From positions 186,001 through 250,000 of the forward strand of contig CAVTSO010000025.1 in assembly GCA_963737445.1 (NCBI GenBank): 64,000 bases of DNA. The letters are read 5' to 3'. This DNA is from JAICYJ01 sp963737445. Lineage in GTDB: Bacteria > Actinomycetota > Thermoleophilia > Gaiellales > JAICJC01. Below the pieces are notes generated by a model. It searched no databases. It was not told the origin of the DNA and worked only from the letters and a program-made list of their open reading frames with translations. Both the position numbers and the translations under genes were made by a program. Below, one piece after another: positions 37,571 to 46,610 of this stretch (position 1 is its first letter; each line of letters starts with the position of its first letter).

Positions 37571-38340
37571 CAGTAGCACGTGGCCAGCAGGCCGCCGTCG
37601 ACGACAAGGGGCTGGCCGCTCATGAACGACGCGTCGTCACCGGCCAGGAACACGGCCGTGCGGGCGATCTCGCGCGGTGCCGCGATCCGTTCCAGTGGAT
37701 ACTCGGCGCTGACCTGCGCGCGCAGCGCGGCCGGATCGTCGGCCGTGTCGAAGTAGGCCTGCACCAGCGGGGTGTCGATGTCGCCGGGGCAGATGGCGTT
37801 GCAGCGGATGCCGTCGCGGCCGTACTGGACGGCCGTAGCGCGGGTGATGCCGAGCACGCCGCCCTTGGCGGCGCAGTACGCCGCCAGGATGCCGTCGCCG
37901 ACCAGGCCCAGGATGGAGGCGATGTTGACGATCGAGCCGCCGCCGGCCGGGCGCATCACGCGCACCGCGTGCTTGCAGCCGAAGAACACACCCTTCAGGT
38001 TGACGGCGAGGATGCGGTCGAGCTGCTCCTCGGTGGTCTCGGCCAGCTCCTGCTCGATCTGCACCGCCGCGTTGTTGACCATCACGTGCAGGCGTCCGTG
38101 AAGCTCGACGGCGCGCGCCACCAGCGCCTCCACCTCCGCCTCGCGGGAGACGTCGGCGTGCAGGTACTCGCCGATCCCCGACATCGTCGCCGCGCCGGCC
38201 GCGTCGTCGACGTCGCAGCCCAGCACCAGCGCGCCCTCGGCGGCGAACTCGCGGGCGATCGCCTGGCCCAGGCCCGAGCCAACGCCCGTCACCACCGCGC
38301 TGCGCCCCTCCAGGGATCGCGGCCGCATCTCAGTAGCCAT
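37570..38340 (-). CDS. Short-chain dehydrogenase/reductase, sugar operon copy 1
   Basis: A 256-residue classical SDR: 'AVVTGVGSGLGQAIAREFAA', 'VNNAAVQIEQEL', 'SIVNIASILGLVGDG' and 'YCAAKGGVLGITR' for the catalytic tetrad. It is close in length and style to the divergent SDR at 40208, so the two may catalyse separate oxidation steps (sugar, then keto-deoxy acid) as in oxidative fucose or rhamnose pathways. It overlaps the nucleotidyltransferase-like gene by 11 bases. Confidence 0.9.
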   Translation of the reverse strand: MATEMRPRSLEGRSAVVTGVGSGLGQAIAREFAAEGALVLGCDVDDAAGAATMSGIGEYLHADVSREAEVEALVARAVELHGRLHVMVNNAAVQIEQELAETTEEQLDRILAVNLKGVFFGCKHAVRVMRPAGGGSIVNIASILGLVGDGILAAYCAAKGGVLGITRATAVQYGRDGIRCNAICPGDIDTPLVQAYFDTADDPAALRAQVSAEYPLERIAAPREIARTAVFLAGDDASFMSGQPLVVDGGLLATCY

Positions 38341-39103
38341 GCCGTTCCACCTCCTCGGGATCCTCGTACCATCGAACCTTGTCGCCGACCCGCGCGCGCA
38401 GCTTCCACTTCGAGCCCTTCGGCTCGTCCTCCATGGCGCGCTCGATCGCGGCCAGCCGCTGGATGATCAGGTCGCGCTCGCCGTCGCTCAGCGGGGCGTC
38501 GCCGACCCCCTCGCGCAGCTTCTCGAGGTTCAGCTGCAGGGTCCGGTAGAGCCCCCAGTCGCGCGCGCACAGGCGTGCCACCCAGGCCGCGTTGATGGCC
38601 CCGTCGTCGTGCGTCCCGACATCCAGGGCCAGGAGCAGCGCGTAGGCATCGTTTCGGTCCTTCTTGTTCAGCCGCACGATCTGGAGCTTCGTCAGGAGCA
38701 GGTCGGCGGCGGGCAAGGTCAGCGGCACGACGTCCAGCCGGTCGGCGATCGGCAGCGTGTGGCACATCTCGAAAGTGCCGACGAACACGTCCAGCTGGCG
38801 CTTGTTCGGCTCGTCGTAGAACAGCAGCCGGCGTGCGCCGTGCATGCGGTTGAACATCTGGTTGGGCTCATAGCCCTGCTCGGCCAGGCTCTGCGCTAAC
38901 TGGCGGCCGTGGCGCGAGTCGGTGACCAGGTCGATGTCGTTGTACTCGCGGGCCAGCTCTGGCGGATAGGCGGCCGCGGCCACCAGCCGGATCCCGAGCC
39001 CGCCCAGCAATCGCACCGGAATGCCCTGTGCGTCGAGAACGCCCGACAGCCGCCGGCTCTCCTCGATCACGTCCGGCAGGATCCGGGAGCCGTTGACGCT
39101 CAC
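38330..39103 (-). CDS. Nucleotidyltransferase-fold protein (AbiEii-like) in the sugar operon
   Basis: A 257-residue protein. 'PVRLLGGLGIRLVAAAAYPP' followed by 'YNDIDLVT' has the G-G...D-x-D pattern of the nucleotidyltransferase superfamily, in the arrangement of AbiEii/DUF1814 and similar sugar-linked members. 'LLLTKLQIVRLNKKDRNDAY' recalls the conserved Lys-and-Asp helix of AbiEii. The rest is helical. It overlaps lacI by four bases and the SDR by 11, so it is firmly part of the catabolic operon. Its job there is unknown: aminoglycoside-type nucleotidyl transfer, a kinase-like step or a toxin-derived regulator are all open. Confidence 0.7.
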   Translation of the reverse strand: MSVNGSRILPDVIEESRRLSGVLDAQGIPVRLLGGLGIRLVAAAAYPPELAREYNDIDLVTDSRHGRQLAQSLAEQGYEPNQMFNRMHGARRLLFYDEPNKRQLDVFVGTFEMCHTLPIADRLDVVPLTLPAADLLLTKLQIVRLNKKDRNDAYALLLALDVGTHDDGAINAAWVARLCARDWGLYRTLQLNLEKLREGVGDAPLSDGERDLIIQRLAAIERAMEDEPKGSKWKLRARVGDKVRWYEDPEEVERHGY

Positions 39104-40140
39104 GCCGATCCCCGGATGCGCAGCTCGACCGGCAGCATCACGTGGCGCCGCTTGATCGCAACACCGTCGAGGTGGTCGATCAGCAGTTGCGCCGCCTCAC
39201 AGCCCATCTCGTAGCCCGGCACGTGCACGGTCGTGAGCGGCGGCTCGACGAACTCGGCGAACGCGAAGTCGTTGAACCCGGTGACGGCGAGGTCCTGGGG
39301 GACGCGCAGGCCACGCGCGCGGGCCTGCCGCATGGCGCCGATCGCGAGCAGGTCGTTGCCTCCCATGATCGCGGTGGGCGGGTCGGGCATGGACAGCAGG
39401 CGGTCGACCATGGTCGCGGCCACGGCGGTGTCCCAGGTGCCCTCGAACAGCTCGAGCTCGCGGTCGACGGCGATGCCGGCGGCGGCCAGCGCATCGTGGT
39501 AGCCGCGGTGGCGCTGCTCGAGCATCGGCCAGGGCTGGTGCGCGGCGATGAATGCGATCCGGCGGTGCCCGCGCTCGATCAGGTGCTCGGCCAGCCGCCG
39601 CGCGCCGGCGCGGTTGTCGGCCCGCACCGACATCGTTACCGCGCCCCCGCCCCGTGGCTCCTCGAGCAGCACCACCGGCACGTGCAGCTCGGCCGCCCGC
39701 GCCGGATACCAAGCCCGTTGCTCGCGGGGGCCGGACAGAAACAGGAGCGCGCCGTCCACGCGCGACTCCAGCACGGGCTTGAGCAGGCCGCTGTCGGGTG
39801 GCCCCGGCCGGCCGGCATGGATCAGCACGCTGTAGCCGCGGTCGCGCGCGACGTCGCCGACGCCCGCGATCACCTGATCGGTCATCGGGTCGGCGAGGTA
39901 GCGCGCGCCCTCGTCCAGCAGCAGGAATCCGATCGTGGCGGTGCGGGCCGAGCGCAACCCGCGGGCGGTCAGGTTGGGGTGATAGCCGAGCTCGGCCATC
40001 GCCTCCTCGATCCGCAGCCGCGTCACCTCGGACATCTGCCGTAGGCGATTGTTGACCAGATTGGAAACGGTCTGCACCGATACGCCTGAGTGCTCGGCCA
40101 CGTCGCGCATCGTGGGCCGTCTGCGAATCGTGCCCGTCAT
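39100..40140 (-). CDS. LacI-family transcriptional repressor
   Basis: A 346-residue LacI/GalR regulator. The N-terminal HTH and hinge are 'TMRDVAEHSGVSVQTVSNLV' and 'TRLRIEEAMAELGYHPN'; a periplasmic-binding-protein-like sugar domain follows ('VMGGNDLLAIGAM', 'VTGFNDFAFAEF'). It heads the seven-gene leftward operon and is divergent from an SDR gene. A TAAAGT -10-like box lies six bases before the ATG, so its own transcript may be leaderless. It probably binds the CTTGATCG-(T)TCAAG sites found here and at three other promoters. Confidence 0.93.
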   Translation of the reverse strand: MTGTIRRRPTMRDVAEHSGVSVQTVSNLVNNRLRQMSEVTRLRIEEAMAELGYHPNLTARGLRSARTATIGFLLLDEGARYLADPMTDQVIAGVGDVARDRGYSVLIHAGRPGPPDSGLLKPVLESRVDGALLFLSGPREQRAWYPARAAELHVPVVLLEEPRGGGAVTMSVRADNRAGARRLAEHLIERGHRRIAFIAAHQPWPMLEQRHRGYHDALAAAGIAVDRELELFEGTWDTAVAATMVDRLLSMPDPPTAIMGGNDLLAIGAMRQARARGLRVPQDLAVTGFNDFAFAEFVEPPLTTVHVPGYEMGCEAAQLLIDHLDGVAIKRRHVMLPVELRIRGSA

Positions 40141-40146
40141 CCACCC

Positions 40147-40166
40147 ACTTTACTTGATCGTCAAAG
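40147..40166. promoter_or_regulatory. LacI operator and leftward -10 box in the divergent lacI/SDR region
   Basis: CTTGATCG-TCAAAG (40153-40166) is the shared operator lacking one T of the centre. The adjoining minus-strand TAAAGT (40147-40152) lies six bases before the lacI ATG. Repressor bound here would cover the leftward promoter and could also affect the SDR promoter. Confidence 0.65.
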
Positions 40167-40207
40167 AGGGAGAGGATGAGCGCTCCCACATCGAAAGGAA
40201 TGGACAC

Positions 40208-40978
40208 GTGCGCATGCAGGACAAGGTCTGCGTCGTCACCGGCGCGGGGACGGGCATCGGCAGGGCGATCGCCGAGCGCCTGGCGAGCGAGGGGGCGCTC
40301 ACGCTGTGCGCGGACATCGACGCCGGCGGCGCGCAGGCGACCGCCGCCGGCATCGAGGCCGCGGACGGGCGGGCCGAGGCGCACGTCTGCGACGTCTCCG
40401 ACGCCGAGCAGGTGGAGGCCGTGATGGCGGCCGCCGAGCGGCACGGCGGCCCGCACGCGATCGTGTCGAACGCCGCCGTCCAGTACGAGCGCACGGTCGA
40501 GGACACGCCTCCCGACGACTGGGACATGGTGCTGGGCGTGAACCTGAAGGGCGTGTACTTGTGCGCCCGCGCCGCAATTCCCCGGATGCGGGCGCTGGGC
40601 GGCGGCTCGATCGTTAACATGGCGTCGGTGAACGGGTTCTGGGTCGAGCCCGCGCTGGGCGCGTACTGCGCTGCCAAGGGCGCCGTGATCAACCTGACGC
40701 GGTCGATCGCTCTCGAGAACGGGCGTTACGGCATCCGCTGCAACTGCATCTGCCCCGGCTACATCGATACCGGCATGGCGCAGCGGTATTTCGAGATCCA
40801 GGACGACCCCGACGCCGCCCGCGCCGAGGCCGGCCGCATGCACGCGCTGGGCCGGATCGGAGGGCCCGAGGAGGTCGCGGCGGTGGCGCTGTTCCTCTGC
40901 TCGGACGAGTCCAGCTTCTGCACCGCGGCCCCCTTCATCGCCGACGGCGGGCTCAGCGCAGGCGTCCCAATGACCTGA
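40208..40978 (+). CDS. Short-chain dehydrogenase/reductase, sugar operon copy 2
   Basis: A 256-residue SDR with 'VCVVTGAGTGIGRAIAERLA', 'SNAAVQYERTVE', 'SIVNMASVNGFWVEP' and 'YCAAKGAVINLTRS'. GTG 40208 has AAAGGA eight bases upstream and is preferred to ATG 40214. It is divergent from lacI and shares the operator region. Probably an NAD(P)-dependent sugar or sugar-acid dehydrogenase. Confidence 0.9.
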   Translation: MRMQDKVCVVTGAGTGIGRAIAERLASEGALTLCADIDAGGAQATAAGIEAADGRAEAHVCDVSDAEQVEAVMAAAERHGGPHAIVSNAAVQYERTVEDTPPDDWDMVLGVNLKGVYLCARAAIPRMRALGGGSIVNMASVNGFWVEPALGAYCAAKGAVINLTRSIALENGRYGIRCNCICPGYIDTGMAQRYFEIQDDPDAARAEAGRMHALGRIGGPEEVAAVALFLCSDESSFCTAAPFIADGGLSAGVPMT

Positions 40979-40982
40979 CGAC

Positions 40983-41867
40983 TTATCCGAGGTCGGGCGA
41001 GTGCTCGTGCAGCAGTCGCTCCGCCAACGCCGCGCGGCGCACCTTCTCGCGGGCCTGGGCGATCGCCACCTCCTCAAGGTGGATGCCGCTGGGATACACG
41101 GAGCGCGCGTTGCGCAGGCCGAACTTGAGGTGCACGGGCGCGGCGACCCGCACGATGTCGGGCACCTCGTAGCTGCGCACGAAGCCGCCCAGGTCGTCGG
41201 GCGACTCGATGTAGAGGTCGAGCGGCAGCTCTGTCACCCGCCGCATCGCCGCCAGCATGCCGATGCTGAGGTCGGTGGCGACGTTGATGGTGTCGGCGCC
41301 GAGCCGGTCATAGAGCGCCGCGGTGGCGGGGTTGGCGGCGCACAGCACCGCCGAGGTCTTGAACCGCAGGTCGGGCGGCAGCGATCCCGAGGCCCGCAAC
41401 CGCGCGAGCACGTCCAGCACGCCGATGTCTCCCACCAGCAGGCTGCGGATGCCGTGCGCGCAGGCGCGGTCGGCCTCGGCCAGGCAGGCCTCGACCGCCT
41501 CCGCCCCGCGCGCCACGCCGGCCGCCGCCTCGGTCACCAGCGCCTGGCCGCCGGTGTCCCAGCCGCCGCGCGGCCCCAGGAACAAGCACACCTCGAGGCC
41601 ACGGTCGCGGCCCAGTGCCGCCATCTCGTCCAGCTCGCCGTCGGACAGCATCATCACACCGGAGCCCTGCGAGACTCGTTGCACGGCGACGCCCTGCCGG
41701 TCGGCCTCGTCCAGCACTGCCCGCAGCACGCCGGGGCCCTCGACGCTGGCGATCTCGATGCGGTGGCGGCGGCCGTCCTCGAACCGCCCACTCGATTCCG
41801 GGCAGTCCCGGGCCGGCGGCCTCAGGCCCACCTCAGCCAGCATCGCTGACAGCCGCTCGCTATCCAC
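40983..41867 (-). CDS. U32-peptidase-like TIM-barrel protein
   Basis: A 294-residue protein. 'LGADTINVATDLSIGMLAAM', 'ESPDDLGGFVRSYEVPDIVR' and 'HLKFGLRNARSVYPSGIHLE' recall proteins labelled U32 family peptidase in actinobacterial sugar gene clusters, but the Cys motifs of true U32 collagenase-like enzymes are not visible. An aldolase- or epimerase-like role is equally possible. It is divergent from the M20 gene with the shared operator between them, which suggests membership of the regulon. Confidence 0.55.
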   Translation of the reverse strand: MDSERLSAMLAEVGLRPPARDCPESSGRFEDGRRHRIEIASVEGPGVLRAVLDEADRQGVAVQRVSQGSGVMMLSDGELDEMAALGRDRGLEVCLFLGPRGGWDTGGQALVTEAAAGVARGAEAVEACLAEADRACAHGIRSLLVGDIGVLDVLARLRASGSLPPDLRFKTSAVLCAANPATAALYDRLGADTINVATDLSIGMLAAMRRVTELPLDLYIESPDDLGGFVRSYEVPDIVRVAAPVHLKFGLRNARSVYPSGIHLEEVAIAQAREKVRRAALAERLLHEHSPDLG

Positions 41868-41889
41868 CGGACCAGTCTAGTGTGGTTTA

Positions 41890-41902
41890 CTTGATCGTTC
41901 AA
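41890..41902. promoter_or_regulatory. LacI operator overlapping the M20 gene start
   Basis: CTTGATCGTTCAA, 13 of 14 operator bases, ends on the first base of the M20 ATG. On the minus strand it contains TTGAAC, which stands 17 bases before TAGACT and would be the -35 box of the divergent U32-like gene, so one bound repressor could shut both directions. Confidence 0.7.
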
Positions 41903-43131
41903 TGTGGAGCGCCGAACGCACCGACGAGTGGCTCCGCAGCCACCGTCAGGACCTGGTCGAGCTGACCCGCGAGCTGGTCGCGTTCGCCAGCGAGAACCGC
42001 CCGCCGGGCGGGAACGAAGGCCCCTGCCAGCAGCTGGTTGCGGCGCGCCTGCACGAGGCCGGCGCCGAGGTCGACGTGTTCCGGCCGGACGAGGTCGAGG
42101 CCGCGGTGGCCCACCCGCTGTGGTGGCCAGGGCGCAGCTACGAGGGCCGGCCGTGCGTGGTCGGCCGCCGCAGCGGCGCCGGCGGCGGCCGCTCCCTGCT
42201 CCTGTCCGGCCACGTCGACGTCGTGCCCGCGCTGGGCGAGGGCACGCACGGGTTCTGGGACGGGGACGTCGAGGACGGCCGGCTCTACGGCCGCGGCGCG
42301 TGGGACATGAAGGCCGGCGTAGCCTGTGCGCTGCACGCCGCCCGCTGCCTCGCCGAGTGTGACGTTGCCCTGGCCGGCGACGTGATCATCGAGTCGGTGG
42401 TGGACGAGGAGTTCGGCGGCGCCAACGGCACGCTGGCGGCGCGGCTGCGCGGTTACCACGCCGACGGCGCCGTGCTCTCGGAGCCCACCGGGATGACCAT
42501 CTGCCACGCCACCCGTGGCGGCATCCAGTACCGGCTGAACGTGTCGGGCGGTGCGCTGGGGATGCGGATTCGAGGGCGGCGGCGGGCCCGGTGCCCTGAC
42601 CACGCTGGCCCGCATCTCGGCAGCGCTCGACGACCTGCCGCGTGACGCGCCCCTGCTCCAGTACCTGCTGCGCTCGGGCGAGGAGCTGCCGTGGGGCACG
42701 GCCGAGGGCCTGCCCGGCGACGGGGTGCTCGAGTTCTGGGCCGAGATCACCCGGGCACCGATCGCGCGGCCGTGGACGCCGAGCTGCGGGCCGCGGTCGA
42801 CGCCGTTGTCCCCGAAGGCATCGACGTGCACTGGGAGCAGCGCACGCGGTTCCTGGAGGCGGCCGACGCCGGCCCCGAAAGCGCGATGGTGCAGCGCATG
42901 CGCGCCGCGCTGGGGACGCCGGACGCCGCCCCTGCGATGGCGCCGTTCGCCTGCGATGCGTTCATCTTCGCGGTCGACTCGACACCGGTCGTGATCTGCG
43001 GGCCGCGCGGCGGCAACGCCCACGCACCCGACGAGTGGGTGCTGATCGACGACCTGTACGCGCTCAGCGAGGCGTTCGTGCGGCTTGCAATCGACTGGTG
43101 CGGGGAAATGGGGACCGATGACGGTAACTGA
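41902..43131 (+). CDS. M20-family metallopeptidase/deacylase (two frameshifts)
   Basis: An ArgE/DapE-like amidohydrolase of about 410 residues. 'LLLSGHVDVVPAL' and 'GRGAWDMKAGVACALHAARC' hold the first metal ligands and 'SVVDEEFGGANGT' the catalytic Glu pair. The C-terminal part, 'GPRGGNAHAPDEWVLIDDLY', has the last His. The frame changes near 42570 and again near 42755. The ATG at 41902 lies on the operator with no ribosome site, which suggests a leaderless transcript. In a sugar-acid regulon it may deacylate or hydrolyse an N-acyl or lactam-type intermediate. Confidence 0.75.
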
Positions 43132-44078
43132 GATCGCCGCCGGAACCTGGCGGCTGGAGTCGCTGTTCGGCACGCGGTTCGTCTATCAGTACGTGGTCCT
43201 GGACGGTGACGAAGCGCTGATCGTCGACACCGGCGACGCCACGACGCCTCGTGACGTGATCATGCCCGGGCTGTGGTCGCTCGGCATCGCGCCGGAGCAG
43301 GTCACGCTGGTCGTGGTCACCCACCCCGACCTCGATCATCAGGGCGGGCTGGCCGGCCTGCGCGAGCAGCTGCCGAACGCGATCGCGGCGTGCGGGTTCG
43401 CCGACCGCATGATGGTGTCGGAGCCGGAGCGGCTGGTCACCGACCGCTACGGCGCCTACCAGTCCGAGCACGGACTCGGCTACGGCCCCGCCGGCGAGCT
43501 GTGGATGCGCGCCAACTACGGCGCGCCCGCCCCGGTCGAGGTCGGCCTGGCAGGGGGCGAGACGCTCGTGGTCGGCGACCGCCGGCTGGTGGTCCGCCAC
43601 GCCCCCGGGCACTCCGCCGGGCACTTGATCGCCCACGAGCCGGCCACCGGCCTGCTGCTGACCTCGGATGCGGTGCATGGGAGCATGTGCCCGGCCGCCG
43701 ACGGCTCCCCCGCCCTGCCCCCGACCTACGAGGACGTCGACCCCTACCTGGAGACGATCGACATGATCGAGACGCTCCAACGCCCGGGAGATGCACTCCG
43801 GGCACTGGCCGGCCCGCACCGGGCCCGAGATCGGGGCCTTCCTGCGCGAGAGCCGCGAGTTCGTGGAGCGGATGGACGGCGCCCTGCTCGAGCGGCTGGA
43901 GACGCCGGCGACGCTCGAGCAGCTGTGCGTGCACGCCGACCAACGGCTGGGCCCATTCGGCGCCGATCCGGTCAACCTCATGTTCGCGGTGTACGGCCAC
44001 GTGCAGCGGCTGCTGCGAGGCGGCCGTGCCTCCATCGTGCGCGCCGGCGAGCGCCCTCCGAGGTACCTGCTGCCATGA
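43118..44078 (+). CDS. Metallo-beta-lactamase-fold hydrolase (one frameshift)
   Basis: An MBL-fold protein of about 320 residues. 'VVVTHPDLDHQGGL' is the metal motif H-x-D-x-D-H with Pro-Asp-Leu inside, and 'RHAPGHSAGHLIA' and 'LLTSDAVHG' give the remaining ligands. The frame changes once near 43790, after which 'GAFLRESREFVERMDG' and a helical C-terminus lead to TGA at 44076-44078. It overlaps the M20 gene by 14 bases and the enolase gene by four. The family includes glyoxalase II and lactonases; a sugar-lactone hydrolase would suit the context. Confidence 0.75.
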
Positions 44079-45238
44079 AGATCACAGCGATCGACACGGT
44101 GGTCGTGCACGCGGAGATGCGCAACTGGGTGTTCGTCAAGCTGAGCACCGACGAGGGGCTGGTCGGATGGGGCGAGTCGACTGTCGAGTGGAAGACGCGC
44201 GCGGTGGTCGGGTGCATCGAGGACTACCGCACGCTGCTGGTCGGCGAGGATCCCCGGCGGGTCGAGCACATCTGGCAGATGATGTACCGCCAGCACTTCT
44301 TCCGCCCGGGAATGGTCGAGTGCTCGGCGATGAGCGGGATCGAGCACGCCTGCTGGGACATCGCCGGCAAGGCGCTGGGCGCTCCGGTGCACCAGCTGCT
44401 CGGCGGCGCCGTGCGCGACACGGTGCGGCTGTACGACCACCTCGGCGGCGGCGAGATGGTCTCCGTGTACCACACCCTCTCGGCGGAGGAGGCCCGGGAG
44501 AAGATCCGCGAATCGCTCGAGCTCGGATTCGACGCGATCAAGCTGGAGGTCGTGATCCCTCGCACCGGCCGCGTCGACGGCATCGAGGCGCTGCGCCACG
44601 CGGACAGCGTGATGGCGGCCGTGCGCGAGGAGGCCGGGGACGGGGTCGAGCTGATGGTCGACATGCACGGCCGCTGCTCGCCGATGATGGCGGTGCAGTA
44701 CTTCACGGTGCTGGAGCCGTACCGGCCCTGGTTCTTCGAGGAGCCGTGCCCGCCCGAGCATCCCCGTTCGATGGCCGACCTGGCACGCCGCACGACCGTG
44801 CCGATCGCGACCGGCGAGCGGCTCTGCACGCGTCACCCGTTCCGCGAGCTGCTCGAGCTGGGCGCGTGCTCGGTGCTGCAGCCGGACGCGGTGCACTGCG
44901 GCGGCATCTCCGAGCTGCGCCGGATCGCGGCCATGGGCGAGGCCTACCACGCCGCGCTCGCCCCGCACTCGTCGACCGGGCCGATCGGCCACGCCGCCTC
45001 GATGCACGTCGCGTTCGCGACGCCGAACTTCCTGATCCAAGAGACCTGGCGGGCGGACGTGCCGTGGCGCTTCGACGTGCTCTCACAGACGCTGCCGTTC
45101 GAGGGATCCACGGCACAGCTCCCCACCGCGCCCGGCCTCGGCATCGAGGTCGACGAGAAGGAGGCCGCGAAGCATCCGTTCCAGCAGGAGCCGCTGATGC
45201 GCTACTTCCATCCCGACGGCTCGGTGGCGGACTGGTGA
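44075..45238 (+). CDS. Mandelate racemase/enolase-superfamily sugar-acid dehydratase (galactonate dehydratase-like)
   Basis: A 387-residue enzyme. 'AIKLEV' carries the barrel Lys and 'MVDMHGR' the first metal Asp and a catalytic His, as in the GalD/GlcD/ManD groups. 'WFFEEPCPPE' and 'ATGERL' give the two metal Glu residues, and 'APHSSTGPIG' the second His. It should remove water from an aldonate to give a 2-keto-3-deoxy acid. It is translationally coupled to both neighbours. This is a second dehydratase besides the IlvD-type enzyme in the same block. Confidence 0.88.
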   Translation: MKITAIDTVVVHAEMRNWVFVKLSTDEGLVGWGESTVEWKTRAVVGCIEDYRTLLVGEDPRRVEHIWQMMYRQHFFRPGMVECSAMSGIEHACWDIAGKALGAPVHQLLGGAVRDTVRLYDHLGGGEMVSVYHTLSAEEAREKIRESLELGFDAIKLEVVIPRTGRVDGIEALRHADSVMAAVREEAGDGVELMVDMHGRCSPMMAVQYFTVLEPYRPWFFEEPCPPEHPRSMADLARRTTVPIATGERLCTRHPFRELLELGACSVLQPDAVHCGGISELRRIAAMGEAYHAALAPHSSTGPIGHAASMHVAFATPNFLIQETWRADVPWRFDVLSQTLPFEGSTAQLPTAPGLGIEVDEKEAAKHPFQQEPLMRYFHPDGSVADW

Positions 45239-46602
45239 GCGACCCAGGCGGGCTGACCGCCGCCCACGTGCCGCTCGGCTCCAGCATGTACGAACGCGAC
45301 CGGCTCGACGGGATCGCCCGCCGCGCCGAGGACGAGCTGCGCGGCGCCGGCATCACGCTGGTGCGCACCGACCCGGTGACGCAGCCGGACGACGTCGACC
45401 GGGCGGTCGCCGAGCTGTCGGCCGCCGACTGGGACCTGCTGATCCTGAACGTGATCAACTGGATCGATGTGCGGGCGGCGGCGCGGGTGGCACTCGCCTT
45501 CCGCGAGCGCCCGGCCCTGCTCTACAGCTACGGCGGCCGCACCGAGGGAGACGTCCTCATCTCCCCCGCCGCGGGCGCCGGCTCGACCGGGCTGCGCTAC
45601 CCGCTGGAGCGGTTCGGCATCCGCTTCGACTACCTGTTCAATGCGCCCGACACAGCCATGGACACGGCCGGCGTGGTGTCGATGGCCCGCGCCGCGCGCG
45701 CCCGGCGGCAGCTGCAGACCGCACGGCTGGGCATGGTGGGCGCGCACGACATGGGCCTCTACACGACGCCGTTCGACGTCACCCGCCTGCGCGGCCGGAT
45801 CGGCCCCGAGGTCGAGTCGGTCGACCTGCTGCAGTTGCGGCAGGCCGAGGACGAGCTCAAACCCGGCACCGTCGAGGACGAGGCGGCTCGGCTATCGGCT
45901 TCGTGGGACGAGCCGTTCGGGACGATCCCGCCGGACGTGCTACGCCGGTCGGTGCGGCTCGCTCTGGCGACGCTCCGGATCTGCAGCGAACGCGGCTTCG
46001 ACGCGTTCTCCTACAAGAGCGTCGAGGGCGTCTCGCTGCTGCTGGACACGACGCACAACCTGGCGTCGTCGCTGGTTGCGTCGGCGGGCGTGCCCTACAT
46101 CGACGAGAACGACATGCTGAACCTGACGGCGCAGCTGATGCTGCGGTCGCTGGCCGGGTCGACGCCGTCGTTCCTCGAACACTACGAGCACCATCCCGAC
46201 TGGATCCTGCTCGGCGTCGACGGGTACGTGCCCGACGACTGGGTGGAGGGGCGACCGCGCGTGAAGCCGGTCAGCAGCGTTGCCACCGGCGCGCCCGTCG
46301 GGGTCGCCCAGTGCTCCCGCATGCGGCCCGGCCGGCTGACGCTGGCGTGCCTGGCCGAGGCCGACACGGCGGACGGCTACCGCATGCACGTCGTCACCGG
46401 CGAGGGCGTCGAGCCGCCGGCGTGGGAGGAGATGAGCGTCCCGGGGCCGCTGCCCAGCCTCCGGTTCATCCCCGACGGCGACGTTCGGTCGATCCTCAAC
46501 CACGTGCAGTCCCAGCACTTCGCGGCCGTGCCCGGCGACCACGCGGACGACCTCGAGCGGCTCTGCATGCTCCTGGACATCCCGGTCGTCGCCGACCGCT
46601 GA
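45235..46602 (+). CDS. Sugar isomerase of the L-fucose/L-arabinose isomerase type
   Basis: A 455-residue protein starting on the GTGA overlap. The N-terminal domain has 'WDLLILNVINWIDVRAAARV'. The metal site region 'AFSYKSVEG' and 'VPYIDENDMLNLTAQLMLR' puts Glu and Asp residues where FucI/AraA ligands occur, and the end has 'ILNHVQSQHFAAVPGDH'. It may isomerise the free sugar, giving an alternative to oxidation. The exact sugar cannot be told. The frame from the preceding genes stays open through it by chance in other registers. Confidence 0.75.
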   Translation: MSDPGGLTAAHVPLGSSMYERDRLDGIARRAEDELRGAGITLVRTDPVTQPDDVDRAVAELSAADWDLLILNVINWIDVRAAARVALAFRERPALLYSYGGRTEGDVLISPAAGAGSTGLRYPLERFGIRFDYLFNAPDTAMDTAGVVSMARAARARRQLQTARLGMVGAHDMGLYTTPFDVTRLRGRIGPEVESVDLLQLRQAEDELKPGTVEDEAARLSASWDEPFGTIPPDVLRRSVRLALATLRICSERGFDAFSYKSVEGVSLLLDTTHNLASSLVASAGVPYIDENDMLNLTAQLMLRSLAGSTPSFLEHYEHHPDWILLGVDGYVPDDWVEGRPRVKPVSSVATGAPVGVAQCSRMRPGRLTLACLAEADTADGYRMHVVTGEGVEPPAWEEMSVPGPLPSLRFIPDGDVRSILNHVQSQHFAAVPGDHADDLERLCMLLDIPVVADR

Positions 46603-46610
46603 CGAACGCG

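Noticed and set aside
39197..41077. A 626-residue leftward frame across lacI and the divergent SDR
   Set aside because: It is antisense or out of frame to two clear genes, has shadow-type composition and no domain.
43064..45040. A 658-residue leftward frame opposite the MBL and enolase genes
   Set aside because: His/Arg/Val-rich antisense translation typical of high-GC DNA; the plus strand carries the family motifs.
43273..46602. A single 1109-residue plus-strand frame over the MBL, enolase and isomerase genes
   Set aside because: Its first two thirds are the Arg/Ala/Pro-rich shadow of the MBL and enolase genes. Only the last 455 residues, from GTG 45235, match a family.
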